From Sphingomonas gellani (GTDB lineage Bacteria > Pseudomonadota > Alphaproteobacteria > Sphingomonadales > Sphingomonadaceae): a DNA stretch of 64,000 nt. Of this stretch, positions 25,582 to 35,370 are shown in pieces. Below the pieces are notes generated by a model. The model was not told the origin of the DNA. It made no database searches and was given only the letters and a program-made list of their open reading frames with translations. Location of the stretch: positions 248,001 through 312,000 of the forward strand of contig NZ_FOCF01000001.1 of NCBI RefSeq assembly GCF_900110035.1, given 5' to 3'. How positions within the stretch are numbered: position 1 is the stretch's first letter; each line of letters opens with the position of its first letter. Made by a program: the position numbers and the translations under genes.

Positions 25582-25665
25582 TACTGGTTCCCGGCGAGTT
25601 CACAGGGCCAGATACTGGCCGTCATCCTGTTCGTACAAAATCGTTGCGAATGCAAATCAACAATA

Positions 25666-25699
25666 CGGGTCGGGGCGACATACTTATCGCCCCGACCCG
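25666..25699 (-). terminator. Terminator hairpin after rpsA
   Basis: A perfect 13-base-pair stem, CGGGTCGGGGCGA (25666-25678) with TCGCCCCGACCCG (25687-25699), encloses an eight-base loop. In the minus direction it starts 11 bases after the rpsA stop and is followed by a T-containing tract (TATTGTTGATTTG). Confidence 0.8.
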
Positions 25700-25709
25700 C
25701 CATGGTGCC

Positions 25710-27416
25710 TCAGCGCTGGGTACGTGCCTTCAGCGCTTCGCCCAGGATGTCGCCCAGCGATGCGCCGGAGTCGGACGAACCATATTGTGCGACGGCCTGC
25801 TTCTCTTCGGCGATCTGCATCGCCTTGACCGAGAAGGTCGGCTTCTTGGAGCGGTCGAAGCCGGTGACCATGGCGTCCAGCTTCTGGCCGACCTGGAAAC
25901 GCTCCGGACGCTGCTCGTCGCGGTCGCGGCCGAGATCGGTGCGCTTGATGAAGCCGGTCGCGCCATCGTCGCCCGCCTGCACCTCGAGACCCGCGTCGCG
26001 AACCTCCAGGATGGTCACGGTGACGACCTGGTTCTTGTTGACGCCGCTGCCCGAAGACGCGCCGCCGACCGCCGGGCCGCCGCGCTCCAGCTGCTTCATG
26101 CCCAGGCTGATGCGCTCCTTCTCGGGATCGATGTCGAGCACGACGGCCGACACGGTCTCACCCTTGCGGTGCAGGGCCAGCGCGTCCTCACCCGAAACGC
26201 CCCACGCGATGTCGGACATGTGGACCATGCCGTCGACGTCGTTGTCCAGGCCGATGAACAGGCCGAACTCAGTGGCGTTCTTGACCTCGCCCTCGACGGT
26301 CGAGCCGATCGGGTGCGCGGCGGCGAAGGCCTCCCACGGGTTGTTCTGCGCCTGCTTCAGGCCCAGGCTGATGCGGCGCTTTTCGGCGTCGACTTCCAGC
26401 ACCATCACGTCGACTTCCTGCGAGGTCGACACGATCTTGCCCGGATGGACGTTCTTCTTGGTCCAGCTCATCTCGGACACGTGCACCAGGCCCTCGATGC
26501 CCGGCTCCAGCTCCACGAACGCACCATATTCGGTGATGTTGGTGACGCGGCCGGTCAGCTTCGCACCCACCGGATATTTCACGCCCGCGCCGTCCCACGG
26601 ATCGGACTCGAGCTGCTTCATGCCCAGGCTGATGCGCTGAGTGTCCTTGTTGATGCGGATGATCTGCACCTTCACGGTGTCGCCGATGTTCAGCACTTCG
26701 GACGGATGGTTCACCCGCTTGTAGCTGAGGTCGGTGACGTGCAGCAGGCCGTCGATGCCGCCCAGGTCCACGAAGGCGCCGTAATCGGTGATGTTCTTCA
26801 CCACGCCGTCGATGATCTGACCCTCGGCCAGGCTCTGGATCAGGCCCGAACGCTGCTCAGCGCGGGTTTCTTCGAGCACAGCGCGACGCGACACCACGAT
26901 GTTGCCGCGCTTGCGGTCCATCTTCAGGATCTGGAACGGCTGCGGGATGTCCATCAGCGGCTGCACGTCGCGAACCGGACGGATGTCCACCTGGCTACCC
27001 GGCAGGAACGCCACGGCGCCCGACAGGTCGACGGTGAAGCCGCCCTTCACACGGCCGAAGATCACGCCCTCGACACGGGCCGACTTCGCGAATTCGGTTT
27101 CCAGCTTGTCCCATGCGGCTTCGCGGCGGGCGCGATCGCGCGACAGCATCGCTTCGCCATGCATGTTCTCGACGCGGTCGACATAGACCTCGACCTCGTC
27201 ACCGACCTTCAGGTCGGCCTTCTGGCCGGGGGCGGCGAACTCGCGCAAAGGCACGCGGCCCTCGCTCTTCAGCCCGACGTCGATAACCGCCAGATCATTC
27301 TCGATCGCGGTCACGGTGCCGTGAACGACGCGTCCCTCGAAGCTGTCGGCGCCGCCGAACATGTCATCGAGCATCGCCGCGAAATCGTCGCGACTGGGCT
27401 GTGCCTGGGTTGCCAT
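25710..27416 (-). CDS. rpsA: 30S ribosomal protein S1
   Basis: The protein has 568 residues and carries six S1 (OB-fold) repeats, recognisable by repeated segments such as KNITDYGAFVDLGGIDGLLH, TNITEYGAFVELEPGIEGLV and KNATEFGLFIGLDNDVDGMV. S1 helps the ribosome bind mRNA leaders, especially those with weak Shine-Dalgarno sequences. The start MATQAQPSRDDFAAML at 27416 matches alphaproteobacterial S1 proteins. The frame is open upstream, but no homology continues there. In many relatives cmk precedes rpsA; it is not seen here. Confidence 0.98.
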   Translation of the reverse strand: MATQAQPSRDDFAAMLDDMFGGADSFEGRVVHGTVTAIENDLAVIDVGLKSEGRVPLREFAAPGQKADLKVGDEVEVYVDRVENMHGEAMLSRDRARREAAWDKLETEFAKSARVEGVIFGRVKGGFTVDLSGAVAFLPGSQVDIRPVRDVQPLMDIPQPFQILKMDRKRGNIVVSRRAVLEETRAEQRSGLIQSLAEGQIIDGVVKNITDYGAFVDLGGIDGLLHVTDLSYKRVNHPSEVLNIGDTVKVQIIRINKDTQRISLGMKQLESDPWDGAGVKYPVGAKLTGRVTNITEYGAFVELEPGIEGLVHVSEMSWTKKNVHPGKIVSTSQEVDVMVLEVDAEKRRISLGLKQAQNNPWEAFAAAHPIGSTVEGEVKNATEFGLFIGLDNDVDGMVHMSDIAWGVSGEDALALHRKGETVSAVVLDIDPEKERISLGMKQLERGGPAVGGASSGSGVNKNQVVTVTILEVRDAGLEVQAGDDGATGFIKRTDLGRDRDEQRPERFQVGQKLDAMVTGFDRSKKPTFSVKAMQIAEEKQAVAQYGSSDSGASLGDILGEALKARTQR

Positions 27417-27846
27417 AAAGTAATTGGTTCCTAATAGTCGTTTCCGGCCAACCGGTTGGTTCCGGTGGTCTTGGCCTACATTCCGCCGCATGGCCGTATG
27501 CCGCCACGGCATCCGGGCGGGTCGGACCAGCGGAGGCATCTTGTCGCGACGATGCGAAAAGGGCGCGTGAGAAGCATGCTCCTCCGCGCCGACCTCCGCG
27601 GGCACCTGCCCACCGGACCGTTTCCCCTTAGCCGATCGGGGCCGTTGGGGCAAGGCTGCTGCCCTGACGCGCACGGGCCAGGGCGCGTGGCAAGGCCGGC
27701 TTGGCGCGTGGGAAGCAGGAGTGGTGTTGAACCTGCTGCAGGACGGGGGCGTATGAGAGGATGACCCTGCAAGGAGCAACGATCATCCACATCATGTCCG
27801 GTCACGCCCGCCGCTTCGTTTACAGCTCCCGCAAGGGGAGCATCCG
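27417..27846. other. 430-base intergenic region between divergent rpsA and tauE-like genes
   Basis: It must hold the rpsA promoter and leader and the promoter of the permease gene. I see no convincing gene. The open frames over it lack ribosome binding sites. The sequence near rpsA (about 27445-27470) contains the palindromic CCAACCGGTTGG. Confidence 0.5.
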
Positions 27847-28608
27847 ATGACCCTCGATGCGATCATCCCGGCGCTGCCCTTCGTCGCGGTCGGGTTCGGG
27901 GCGCAGCTTGTCGATGGGGCGCTGGGGATGGCGTTCGGCGTCATTTCCAACACGCTGCTCATCAGCCTGGGCGTGCCGCCGGCTGCGGCGTCGGCTGGCG
28001 TGCACACGGTGGAGACGTTCACGACGGCGGCATCAGGCATCAGCCATGTGGCACAGCGCAATGTCGACTGGCGCCTGTTCCGCAGGCTGGCTCTGCCGGG
28101 CATCGCGGGCGGCATCCTTGGCGCCTATGTGCTCAGCAACATCGATGCGGGCGTCGCGCGGCCCTTCGTGCTGGCCTATCTCGCGGCGATCGGCCTATAT
28201 CTGTTGTGGCGGGGTATCCGGCATCGCGAGCCGCGGGAGACGACACCGCGTTATGTCGCGCCGCTGGGGCTCGTCGGCGGATTCCTGGATGCGGCGGGTG
28301 GCGGTGGATGGGGTCCGGTGGTGACCAGCAACCTGCTGGCGCAGGGCGGCAGTCCGCGGCGCACGATCGGGACGGTGAACACGACCGAGTTCTTCCTGAC
28401 CGCGACCGTGTCCGCGACATTCATCGCGCAACTGGGCTGGGCGGCGTTCACCACCGCCACGCTGGGCCTGATGGTCGGGGGTGTCCTGGCCGCGCCGCTG
28501 GGTGCGCTGATCGCCAGGCGGTTGCCGACGCGCATGCTGCTGCTGCTGGTGTCGGCGGTGCTGATCCTGACCAGCCTGTACGGGATCGTCCATGCGCTGA
28601 GCCGCTGA
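27847..28608 (+). CDS. TSUP-family permease (TauE/SafE), 253 aa
   Basis: The family pattern is two repeats of membrane helices with a conserved glycine/alanine-rich turn: GFGAQLVDGALGMAFGVISN in the first half and GLVGGFLDAAGGGGWGPVVT in the second. TSUP proteins export or import sulfite, sulfoacetate or other sulfur-containing organic anions. The real substrate cannot be deduced because neighbours (rpsA, mmsA) give no hint. GGGGAG nine bases before the ATG is a good ribosome binding site. Confidence 0.9.
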   Translation: MTLDAIIPALPFVAVGFGAQLVDGALGMAFGVISNTLLISLGVPPAAASAGVHTVETFTTAASGISHVAQRNVDWRLFRRLALPGIAGGILGAYVLSNIDAGVARPFVLAYLAAIGLYLLWRGIRHREPRETTPRYVAPLGLVGGFLDAAGGGGWGPVVTSNLLAQGGSPRRTIGTVNTTEFFLTATVSATFIAQLGWAAFTTATLGLMVGGVLAAPLGALIARRLPTRMLLLLVSAVLILTSLYGIVHALSR

Positions 28609-28685
28609 CGCGCATCCACCGCAGCGGGTTGCCCCGCACCGGTGCCGGGCGCAAAGGCGTGGGCAAACACGCACAGGAGAGAGTC

Positions 28686-30218
28686 ATGCGCAGCATCGAG
28701 CACGTCATCGCCGGGTACACGGGCGATGCGACCGGCCGGACCGGCGACGTCTGGGACCCGAACACCGGTCAGGTGCAGGCACGGGTGGTGCTGGGTACCG
28801 CCGCCGACCTGGATCGGGCCGTGGCGGCAGCGCAGGCGGCGCAACCTGGATGGGCCGCGACCAATCCGCAGCGGCGCGCGCGCGTCATGTTCCGCTTCAA
28901 GGAGCTGGTCGAGGCGGAGATGGACTCGCTCGCGCACACCCTGTCGTCCGAACATGGCAAGGTGATCGCGGACGCGAAGGGCGACATCCAGCGCGGGCTG
29001 GACGTGATCGAGTTCGCCTGCGGCATCCCCCATGTGCTGAAGGGCAAATACACGTACGGCGCCGGGCCCGGCATCGACGTATATTCGATGCGCATGCCGC
29101 TGGGCATCGGCGCGGGGATCACGCCGTTCAACTTCCCGGGCATGATCCCGATGTGGATGTTCGGCGTGGCGATCGCGTGCGGCAACGCCTTCATCCTGAA
29201 ACCGTCTGAGCGGGACCCCTCGGTTCCGGTGCGCCTGGCCGAGTTGATGGTGGAGGCCGGGGCGCCGGAGGGCATCCTGCAGGTCGTGCACGGTGACAAG
29301 GAGATGGTGGACGCGATCCTGGATCATCCCGCCATCGCGGCGGTCAGCTTCGTCGGATCATCCGACATCGCGCATCACGTCTACCGGCGCGGCGTCGAGG
29401 CGGGCAAGCGCGTGCAGGCGATGGGCGGGGCCAAGAACCACGGCATCGTCATGCCGGACGCCGACCTGGATCAGGTCGTGGCCGACCTGGCGGGCGCGGC
29501 GTTCGGGTCGGCGGGGGAGCGGTGCATGGCGCTGCCCGTGGTGGTGCCGGTCGGCGACAGGACGGCGGACGCGCTGCGCGAAAAGCTGATCCCGGCGATC
29601 GAGGCCCTTCGCGTCGGCGTCTCGACCGATCCGGAGGCGCATTACGGCCCGGTGGTGAACGCGGCGCACAAGGCCCGCGTCGAGCAATGGATCCAGACGG
29701 GCGTCGACGAGGGCGCCGAACTGGTCGTCGATGGGCGTGGGTTCCAGCTTCAGGGACATGAAAAGGGCTTCTTCATCGGGCCCAGCCTGTTCGACCGCGT
29801 CACGCCCGACATGGCGTCGTACAAGGAGGAAATCTTCGGCCCCGTGCTGCAGATCGTGCGCGCGCCCGATTTCGAGGCGGCCGTGGCACTGCCCAGCCGG
29901 CATCAGTACGGAAACGGCGTCGCGATCTTCACCCGCAACGGTCATGCCGCGCGGGAATTCGCCGCGCGGGTGGAGGTCGGCATGGTCGGCATCAACGTGC
30001 CGATCCCGGTGCCGGTCGCGTATCACAGTTTCGGCGGGTGGAAGCGTTCGGCGTTCGGCGACGTCAACCAGCATGGCACCGAGGGCGTCCGCTTCTGGAC
30101 CAAGGTGAAGACGGTAACGCAGCGCTGGCCCGACGGATCGGCGGATGGGTCGCGGGGCAGCGAGGATGGTGGTCCCAGCCGGATCCAGGATGCTTTCGTT
30201 ATTCCGACCATGAGCTGA
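28686..30218 (+). CDS. mmsA: CoA-acylating methylmalonate-semialdehyde dehydrogenase
   Basis: MmsA oxidises methylmalonate semialdehyde to propionyl-CoA, the last step of valine degradation. The ALDH core is clear: GITPFNFPGMIPMWMFGVAI, the NAD-binding SFVGSSDIAHHVY segment, and the catalytic cysteine in AGERCMALPVVVPVG. The length is 510 aa. GERCMA is typical of MmsA rather than of general ALDHs. AGGAGAG precedes the ATG. The rest of the valine set lies 4 kb downstream after the Mfd-like gene. Confidence 0.93.
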   Translation: MRSIEHVIAGYTGDATGRTGDVWDPNTGQVQARVVLGTAADLDRAVAAAQAAQPGWAATNPQRRARVMFRFKELVEAEMDSLAHTLSSEHGKVIADAKGDIQRGLDVIEFACGIPHVLKGKYTYGAGPGIDVYSMRMPLGIGAGITPFNFPGMIPMWMFGVAIACGNAFILKPSERDPSVPVRLAELMVEAGAPEGILQVVHGDKEMVDAILDHPAIAAVSFVGSSDIAHHVYRRGVEAGKRVQAMGGAKNHGIVMPDADLDQVVADLAGAAFGSAGERCMALPVVVPVGDRTADALREKLIPAIEALRVGVSTDPEAHYGPVVNAAHKARVEQWIQTGVDEGAELVVDGRGFQLQGHEKGFFIGPSLFDRVTPDMASYKEEIFGPVLQIVRAPDFEAAVALPSRHQYGNGVAIFTRNGHAAREFAARVEVGMVGINVPIPVPVAYHSFGGWKRSAFGDVNQHGTEGVRFWTKVKTVTQRWPDGSADGSRGSEDGGPSRIQDAFVIPTMS

Positions 30219-30227
30219 TCTGGGCGT

Positions 30228-30258
30228 CCGGATACTCCCGCCCCGCGAGAGTATCCGG
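30228..30258 (+). terminator. Hairpin after mmsA
   Basis: CCGGATACTC (30228-30237) pairs perfectly with GAGTATCCGG (30249-30258) around an 11-base loop, nine bases after the stop codon. There is no T tract, so it may act with Rho or only stabilise the mRNA. Confidence 0.6.
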
Positions 30259-30449
30259 CGGGGTCGGCCTCCGACCACTTGTGCGCGTCGGCTGAAGCCT
30301 CGTGCGGTGCGGACGATCTGTTCAGGGTTCAGGCGGCGCGCTGATCAGGCGCAGCCCCGTCCGGCAACCTGGGTCGCCAAAGATTTCAACGGTCTGGAAC
30401 AGCGCCGCCGCCGCGACGTTGCCGCCCGACCTGTTGAGTCGGAGCATCA

Positions 30450-33400
30450 ATGAACAAGAAGACGGTCGCGGGCACGACGGCGCCTCGCGAAGGGGAGGTG
30501 GCATCGCTGGGTGTCGCGGCGGCGCGTGTGGCGGATGCGCTGGCCCAGGGTGACGCGATCATCGTGGCGCTGGACGAACAGCGGGCCGAGGCCCTGACCG
30601 CCGCGTTGCGCGCCGCGGCGCCGGAGGCTCGCGTCATCCATCTGCCGTCCAGCGACGCGTTGCCGGGCGATTCCGCGCAGGCATCTCCGGGCAACACCGG
30701 TCGTCGCGTCGCCGCGCTGCGTCATCTGCGCCGGTCGCACGAGGACAAGGGGCGTCCGACGCTGGCGCTTGTCACGACGGCTGAGGCGGCGGCACGGCGG
30801 GTACTTGCGCCTGAAGCCTTTGACGCGATCCCGCCTCAGCTGGCGGTTGGCGATGCCTTGGACCTGGGCGTTTTCGCCAAAGAGCTGGAGGCGATCGGAT
30901 ATATTGCCGATGATAGGGTAGACGAGCCGGGCGAAATGGCCGTGCGCGGCCAGGTGGCGGACATCTTCCCCGCCGACGTCCTGCAACCGGTGCGGGTGGA
31001 GGTGGCGGACGGGCGCATCGCCTCGCTGCGGCATTACGACCCTATCACCCAACTCGGCGTCGAGACGGTCGAGCGGCTGGAGATCGGACAGGTAAGCGAA
31101 CCCGACGGCAAAGCCACCGCGACGCTGTTCGACCATATGCCGGGTGCGGGGGTTCTGCTGGATCCCGGCGCCGAGACGCGCAGGAACCGTTTCGTGGCAT
31201 TGGCCGCCGATGCCGCCGGTGCCGGACGCCCGCGGGAGCCGGTCGCCGATGCGAAGGCGTGGGATGCGGCTTTGAAGGGCCGGCAGCTGACGGTGTTGAG
31301 CGATGCCGGAACGGAGCCGGTCGAGCGGTTCGTGGAACGAAAGGCGCCGGCGCGCGCGCTCGCCAAGGCGGCCGGGGCGGTGCTCGATGCGGACGGACGC
31401 ATGGTCCTGGCCGGCAGCGAGCGCGACGTCCGCTTTCTGGCCCGCCGTGTGGCCAAGGCGCTGAAGCGTGAAACCACGAGCGCGGGAAGCTGGGCAGAGG
31501 CGCGGGATGCTGCGGCCGGAACGGTGTCCACGCTGGTGTTCCCGATCGATGCGGGGTGGCAGGAGGACGGCCTGTTGGTGGTGGCGGCGGCCGACTTGAT
31601 CGGCAGCCGCGCGACGCTGGGCGACGCCGGACCCTCCGCGATCGATCCCCTACAAGGGCCGGCGGGCGAAATCCGGCTGGGCGACGTGGTCGTTCATGAG
31701 GATTTCGGGCTGGGCGTGGTGCAGGATATCGAGACCGTCGAAAGCGAAGTCGGTGGGGGCGATGCCATCGTCATCGGCTATGCCGGCGATGATCGGCGGC
31801 TGGTCCCGGTGGCCGAGGCGGATCGGATCTGGCGCTACGGCGCGGATGCCGATGCTGTAACGCTGGACAAGCTGGACGGATCGAGCTGGACCAAGCGGCG
31901 CGGCGCAATCGACGCGGCCATCGCGGAAAGCGCCAGGGAACTGACCCGACTGGCCGCCGAGCGTGCCGATCAGGAGGCGCCCGTCATCGACCCCGACGCG
32001 GCGGCGTACGAGCGCTTCGCCGCGGGCTTCCCGTTCACGGAGACGGCGGATCAGGCCCGCGCGATCGGCGCCGTGCGCGCCGACCTGGCCAGCGGCAAGC
32101 CGAGCGACCGTCTGGTGATCGGCGATGTCGGCTATGGCAAGACGGAGGTCGCACTGCGCGCCGCCGCGCTGGCCGCGCTCGCCGGCAAGCAGGTGATCGT
32201 GGCGGCGCCGACCACCGTTCTGGTCCGCCAGCATCTGGAGAACTTCACCAAGCGGTTCGAGGGCACCGGCATCACCGTCGCCGGCCTGTCGCGGCTGTCG
32301 TCCGCGGCGGAGAAAAAGGCGACCAAGGCCGGGCTGGCCGATGGCAGCATCGGCGTGGTGGTCGGCACCGGCGCGGTGGCGGCGAAGGGCGTCACCTACA
32401 AGGACCTGGCGCTGGTCGTGATCGACGAGGAACAGCGGTTCGGCGCGGCCGACAAGGCCAAGCTGCGCGCGTTGGGCGACCGGGAGGATGGCGAGGGCGG
32501 CACGCACGTGCTGTCGCTGTCGGCCACGCCGATCCCGCGCACGTTGCAGACGGCATTGGTGGGGTTGCAGCAACTGTCGGTTATCGCGACCCCGCCCGCG
32601 CGGCGGCAGCCGATCCGCACCTCTACCGCCGCGTGGGACGACGCCACTGTGCGCACCGCGCTGATGCGGGAGGCGGGACGCGAGGGACAGAGCTTCGTCG
32701 TGGTCAGCCGGATCGAGGACATGGAGGGCATGGCCGACCGGCTGGCGCGGCTGGTGCCCGACCTGTCGGTACGTCAGGCGCATGGCAAGATGCCCGTGGA
32801 GGAGATCGACGAGGCGATGATCCGCTTCGCGAACGGCGACGACGACGTGCTGCTCGCGACGAACATCATCGAGGCTGGGCTGGACGTGCCGCGCGCCAAC
32901 ACCATGATCGTGTGGCGCGCGGACCGTTTCGGGCTGTCGCAGTTGCACCAGTTGCGCGGCCGCGTGGGGCGCGGCAGCCGGCGCGGACAGGTGCTGTTGC
33001 TGACCGAGCCGGACAAGGAGATCGCGCCTGCGACCGCCAAGCGGCTGCGGACGCTGGAGGCATTCGACCGGCTGGGCGCAGGCTTCGCGATCTCCGCACG
33101 CGATCTGGACATGCGCGGCGCCGGTGACCTGATCGGCGAAACCCAGGCGGGACACATGAAGCTGATCGGGGTGGAACTGTACCAGTTCCTGCTCGAAGCG
33201 GCGCTGCGCAAGGCGCGGGGCGAGGATGTCGAGCGCTGGACGCCGGAGATCAACCTGGGGCTGGAGGGGCGGCTGCCCGCCGACTGGATCCCGGAGGCGG
33301 AATTGCGGATCACAACCTACGCGCGGCTGGCGCGGATCGCCGATACGGTTGCGCTGGACAGTCTGGCGGAGGAGCTGGAGGACCGGTTCGGCAAGCCGCC

Positions 33401-33647
33401 TGCGGAGGCGGAGGCACTGCTGGGGCTTGCCCGCATCCGCCTGCGCGCCGCCGCCCTGGAGATCGCCCGGATCGACGCCGGGCCGGCGGCGATCGCGCTG
33501 ACGCCGCGCACCGGCTTCTCCGCCGACCCTTCGCTCGCGGACCTGACGGAGAAGGGCGATCGGCTGATCCTGGCCGAGCGGATCGAGGATGCCGCCGAAC
33601 GGCTGGAACGTGTCCGCGGCGTGCTGGAAACGCTGGATGACGGTTGA
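30450..33647 (+). CDS. Mfd-like helicase (divergent transcription-repair coupling factor paralogue, 1065 aa)
   Basis: Domain order follows Mfd. Residues ~1-330 are UvrB-like modules (LPSSDALPGD segment, then GEMAVRGQVADIFP). A CarD-like RNA polymerase interaction domain starts near 411 (LGDVVVHEDFGLGVVQDIE). The superfamily 2 translocase begins with GDVGYGKTEVALRA near 557, DEEQRFG as the DExx box, SATPIPRTLQTALVG, and QLHQLRGRVGRGSRRG. A TRCF-type C-terminal domain follows. Canonical Mfd is ~1150 residues, with GFGKTE, DEEHRFG and TTIIETGIDIP; here there are GYGKTE, DEEQRFG and TNIIEAGLDVP. It may be a second, specialised Mfd; I cannot tell whether the genome has another. Confidence 0.75.
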   Translation: MNKKTVAGTTAPREGEVASLGVAAARVADALAQGDAIIVALDEQRAEALTAALRAAAPEARVIHLPSSDALPGDSAQASPGNTGRRVAALRHLRRSHEDKGRPTLALVTTAEAAARRVLAPEAFDAIPPQLAVGDALDLGVFAKELEAIGYIADDRVDEPGEMAVRGQVADIFPADVLQPVRVEVADGRIASLRHYDPITQLGVETVERLEIGQVSEPDGKATATLFDHMPGAGVLLDPGAETRRNRFVALAADAAGAGRPREPVADAKAWDAALKGRQLTVLSDAGTEPVERFVERKAPARALAKAAGAVLDADGRMVLAGSERDVRFLARRVAKALKRETTSAGSWAEARDAAAGTVSTLVFPIDAGWQEDGLLVVAAADLIGSRATLGDAGPSAIDPLQGPAGEIRLGDVVVHEDFGLGVVQDIETVESEVGGGDAIVIGYAGDDRRLVPVAEADRIWRYGADADAVTLDKLDGSSWTKRRGAIDAAIAESARELTRLAAERADQEAPVIDPDAAAYERFAAGFPFTETADQARAIGAVRADLASGKPSDRLVIGDVGYGKTEVALRAAALAALAGKQVIVAAPTTVLVRQHLENFTKRFEGTGITVAGLSRLSSAAEKKATKAGLADGSIGVVVGTGAVAAKGVTYKDLALVVIDEEQRFGAADKAKLRALGDREDGEGGTHVLSLSATPIPRTLQTALVGLQQLSVIATPPARRQPIRTSTAAWDDATVRTALMREAGREGQSFVVVSRIEDMEGMADRLARLVPDLSVRQAHGKMPVEEIDEAMIRFANGDDDVLLATNIIEAGLDVPRANTMIVWRADRFGLSQLHQLRGRVGRGSRRGQVLLLTEPDKEIAPATAKRLRTLEAFDRLGAGFAISARDLDMRGAGDLIGETQAGHMKLIGVELYQFLLEAALRKARGEDVERWTPEINLGLEGRLPADWIPEAELRITTYARLARIADTVALDSLAEELEDRFGKPPAEAEALLGLARIRLRAAALEIARIDAGPAAIALTPRTGFSADPSLADLTEKGDRLILAERIEDAAERLERVRGVLETLDDG

Positions 33648-33712
33648 CTTGGGTACGGTTCCCGGCCCAGCACGCGCCGACACCCGGTGACGGGGGTAGA
33701 GGAGATGAAGGG

Positions 33713-34216
33713 ATGAGGACAGGACCGGCGATGCTGGCATGCGTCCCGTTGGCGCTGGCGCTGGCGGGCTGTGGCCGCGATCCCGAGGGGCAGGGCGGCA
33801 ACAATTTCACCTCCGCCGCCACCGTGCAGGAAGCGCCGGACGAGAACCTGTTGCAGGATCCGCAGAACCATGTGGTGCCGATCGATGCCCCGGCCGCGAC
33901 CGCTGTGGCGGACTTTCCCGCGCCGTTCCTGGGCCGCTGGGGCATGGGGGCGAACGACTGCGATCCCAAGCGCGACGACGCGAAGGGGCTGATGGTGGTG
34001 GAGCCCCGCTTGCTGCGCTTCTACAAATCGCGGGCAAAGCTGATATCGGCGAAGGCCACGCACCCGGACACGCTCGACGCGCGCCTGTCCTTCTCCGGCG
34101 AGGGTCAGGAATGGACCGCGGACCAGACGCTGACCTTGCTGGACGGCGGCAAGACGCTGGTCAAGGCAGAGGGCAAGGCCGGCGCGACCGAGCGGTACGA
34201 GCGGTGCCCGGCATGA
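33713..34216 (+). CDS. Hypothetical lipoprotein (167 aa)
   Basis: The N-terminus MRTGPAMLACVPLALALAGC is a lipoprotein signal with lipobox LALAGC. The mature part begins with a Gly/Asn-rich linker. Then comes a domain with two cysteines (NDCDPKRDD and the penultimate RCPA) and the motif FLGRWGMGANDC, reminiscent of small lipocalin-like or lysozyme-inhibitor-like folds. No family is recognised. ATG 33713 has AGGAG upstream. The gene overlaps the following acyl-CoA dehydrogenase start (ATGA), which is odd for an envelope protein. Confidence 0.75.
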   Translation: MRTGPAMLACVPLALALAGCGRDPEGQGGNNFTSAATVQEAPDENLLQDPQNHVVPIDAPAATAVADFPAPFLGRWGMGANDCDPKRDDAKGLMVVEPRLLRFYKSRAKLISAKATHPDTLDARLSFSGEGQEWTADQTLTLLDGGKTLVKAEGKAGATERYERCPA

Positions 34217-35370
34217 CGCAGGCCGACGCGAACCAGTTCGACCTGACCGACGACCAGCGCGAGATCCAGGACCTGGCGCGCCGCTTCACCGCCGACCGCA
34301 TCACGCCGAACGCCGCCGAATGGGACGAGAAGCACATCTTCCCCCGCGATGTCATCAAGGAGGCGGCGGCGCTGGGGTTCGCCGCCATCTACGTCAGCGA
34401 AGAGTCGGGCGGCATCGCGCTCGGCCGACTGGAGGCGGCGCTGATCATGGAGGCGATGGCCTATGGTTGTCCCTCCACCTCCGCGTTCATCTCCATCCAC
34501 AACATGGCGTCGTGGATGATCGACCGTTTCGGGGCACAGGCGGTCAAGGACAAGTATCTGCCCAGCCTGGTCACCATGGACCGACTGGCCAGCTATTGCC
34601 TGACGGAGCCGTCGTCCGGGTCCGACGCGGCGGCGTTGAAGACGCGCGCCGTGCGCGACGGCGACGACTGGCTGGTTTCGGGATCAAAGCAGTTCATCTC
34701 CGGCGGTGGCGAGAACGAGGTCTACGTCACCATGGTCCGCACGGGGGAGGAGGGGCCTAAAGGCATTTCCTGCCTGGTGATCGAAAAGGACATGCCCGGC
34801 GTCAGCTTCGGCGCGAACGAGCGCAAGCTGGGCTGGCACTCGCAGCCGACGCGGCAGGTGACGTTCGACAATGTCCGCGTGCCCGCGGAGAACCTGGTCG
34901 GCGGGCTGGGTGAGGGCTTCCGCATCGCGATGACCGGGCTGGACGGGGGGCGGCTGAACATTGGCGCCTGCTCGCTGGGCGGGGCGCAGCGATGCCTGGA
35001 CGAGGCGATCCGCTACACCAAGGATCGCCAGCAGTTCGGACGCGCGCTGGCCGAGTTCCAGAACACGCAGTTCACGATCGCGGACATGGCGACGGAGCTG
35101 GAGGCGGCACGCGTGCTGCTCTACGCGGCGGCGGCTAAGGTGTCGGCGAATGCGCCGGACAAGACGCGGTTCGCCGCCATGGCGAAGCGGCTGGCGACCG
35201 ACACGGGATCGTCGGTGGTCGATCGCGCGCTGCAACTGCATGGCGGTTACGGATATCTGATGGATTACCCGATCGAGCGGTTCTGGCGCGACCTGCGCGT
35301 GCATTCGATTCTGGAAGGGACCAACCAGGTCATGCGGATGATCGTGGGACGGGAGTTGTTGCGGCCATGA
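34213..35370 (+). CDS. Acyl-CoA dehydrogenase, probably isobutyryl-CoA dehydrogenase
   Basis: The FAD-dependent ACAD fold is complete. Residues such as CLTEPSSGSDAAALKTRA (substrate-binding serine region), KQFISGGGENEVYVTM, the WHSQPTRQVTFDNVRVP segment and GRLNIGACSLGGAQRCLD lead to the C-terminal VHSILEGTNQVMRMIVGR. The catalytic glutamate is in LEGT. Sequence features and place before a 3-hydroxyisobutyryl-CoA hydrolase and mmsB point to the valine step isobutyryl-CoA to methacrylyl-CoA (ACAD8-like). Length 385 aa. The four-base overlaps at both ends imply a tight operon. Confidence 0.88.
   Translation: MTQADANQFDLTDDQREIQDLARRFTADRITPNAAEWDEKHIFPRDVIKEAAALGFAAIYVSEESGGIALGRLEAALIMEAMAYGCPSTSAFISIHNMASWMIDRFGAQAVKDKYLPSLVTMDRLASYCLTEPSSGSDAAALKTRAVRDGDDWLVSGSKQFISGGGENEVYVTMVRTGEEGPKGISCLVIEKDMPGVSFGANERKLGWHSQPTRQVTFDNVRVPAENLVGGLGEGFRIAMTGLDGGRLNIGACSLGGAQRCLDEAIRYTKDRQQFGRALAEFQNTQFTIADMATELEAARVLLYAAAAKVSANAPDKTRFAAMAKRLATDTGSSVVDRALQLHGGYGYLMDYPIERFWRDLRVHSILEGTNQVMRMIVGRELLRP

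Noticed and set aside
25644..27434. 596-codon plus-strand frame over rpsA
   Set aside because: Antisense shadow; repeats simply mirror the S1 domain repeats.
27417..27846. cmk gene expected upstream of rpsA
   Set aside because: No kinase motif or supported frame is present in the gap; cmk must be elsewhere.
31650..33740. 696-codon minus-strand frame over the Mfd-like gene
   Set aside because: Antisense shadow with low-complexity translation.
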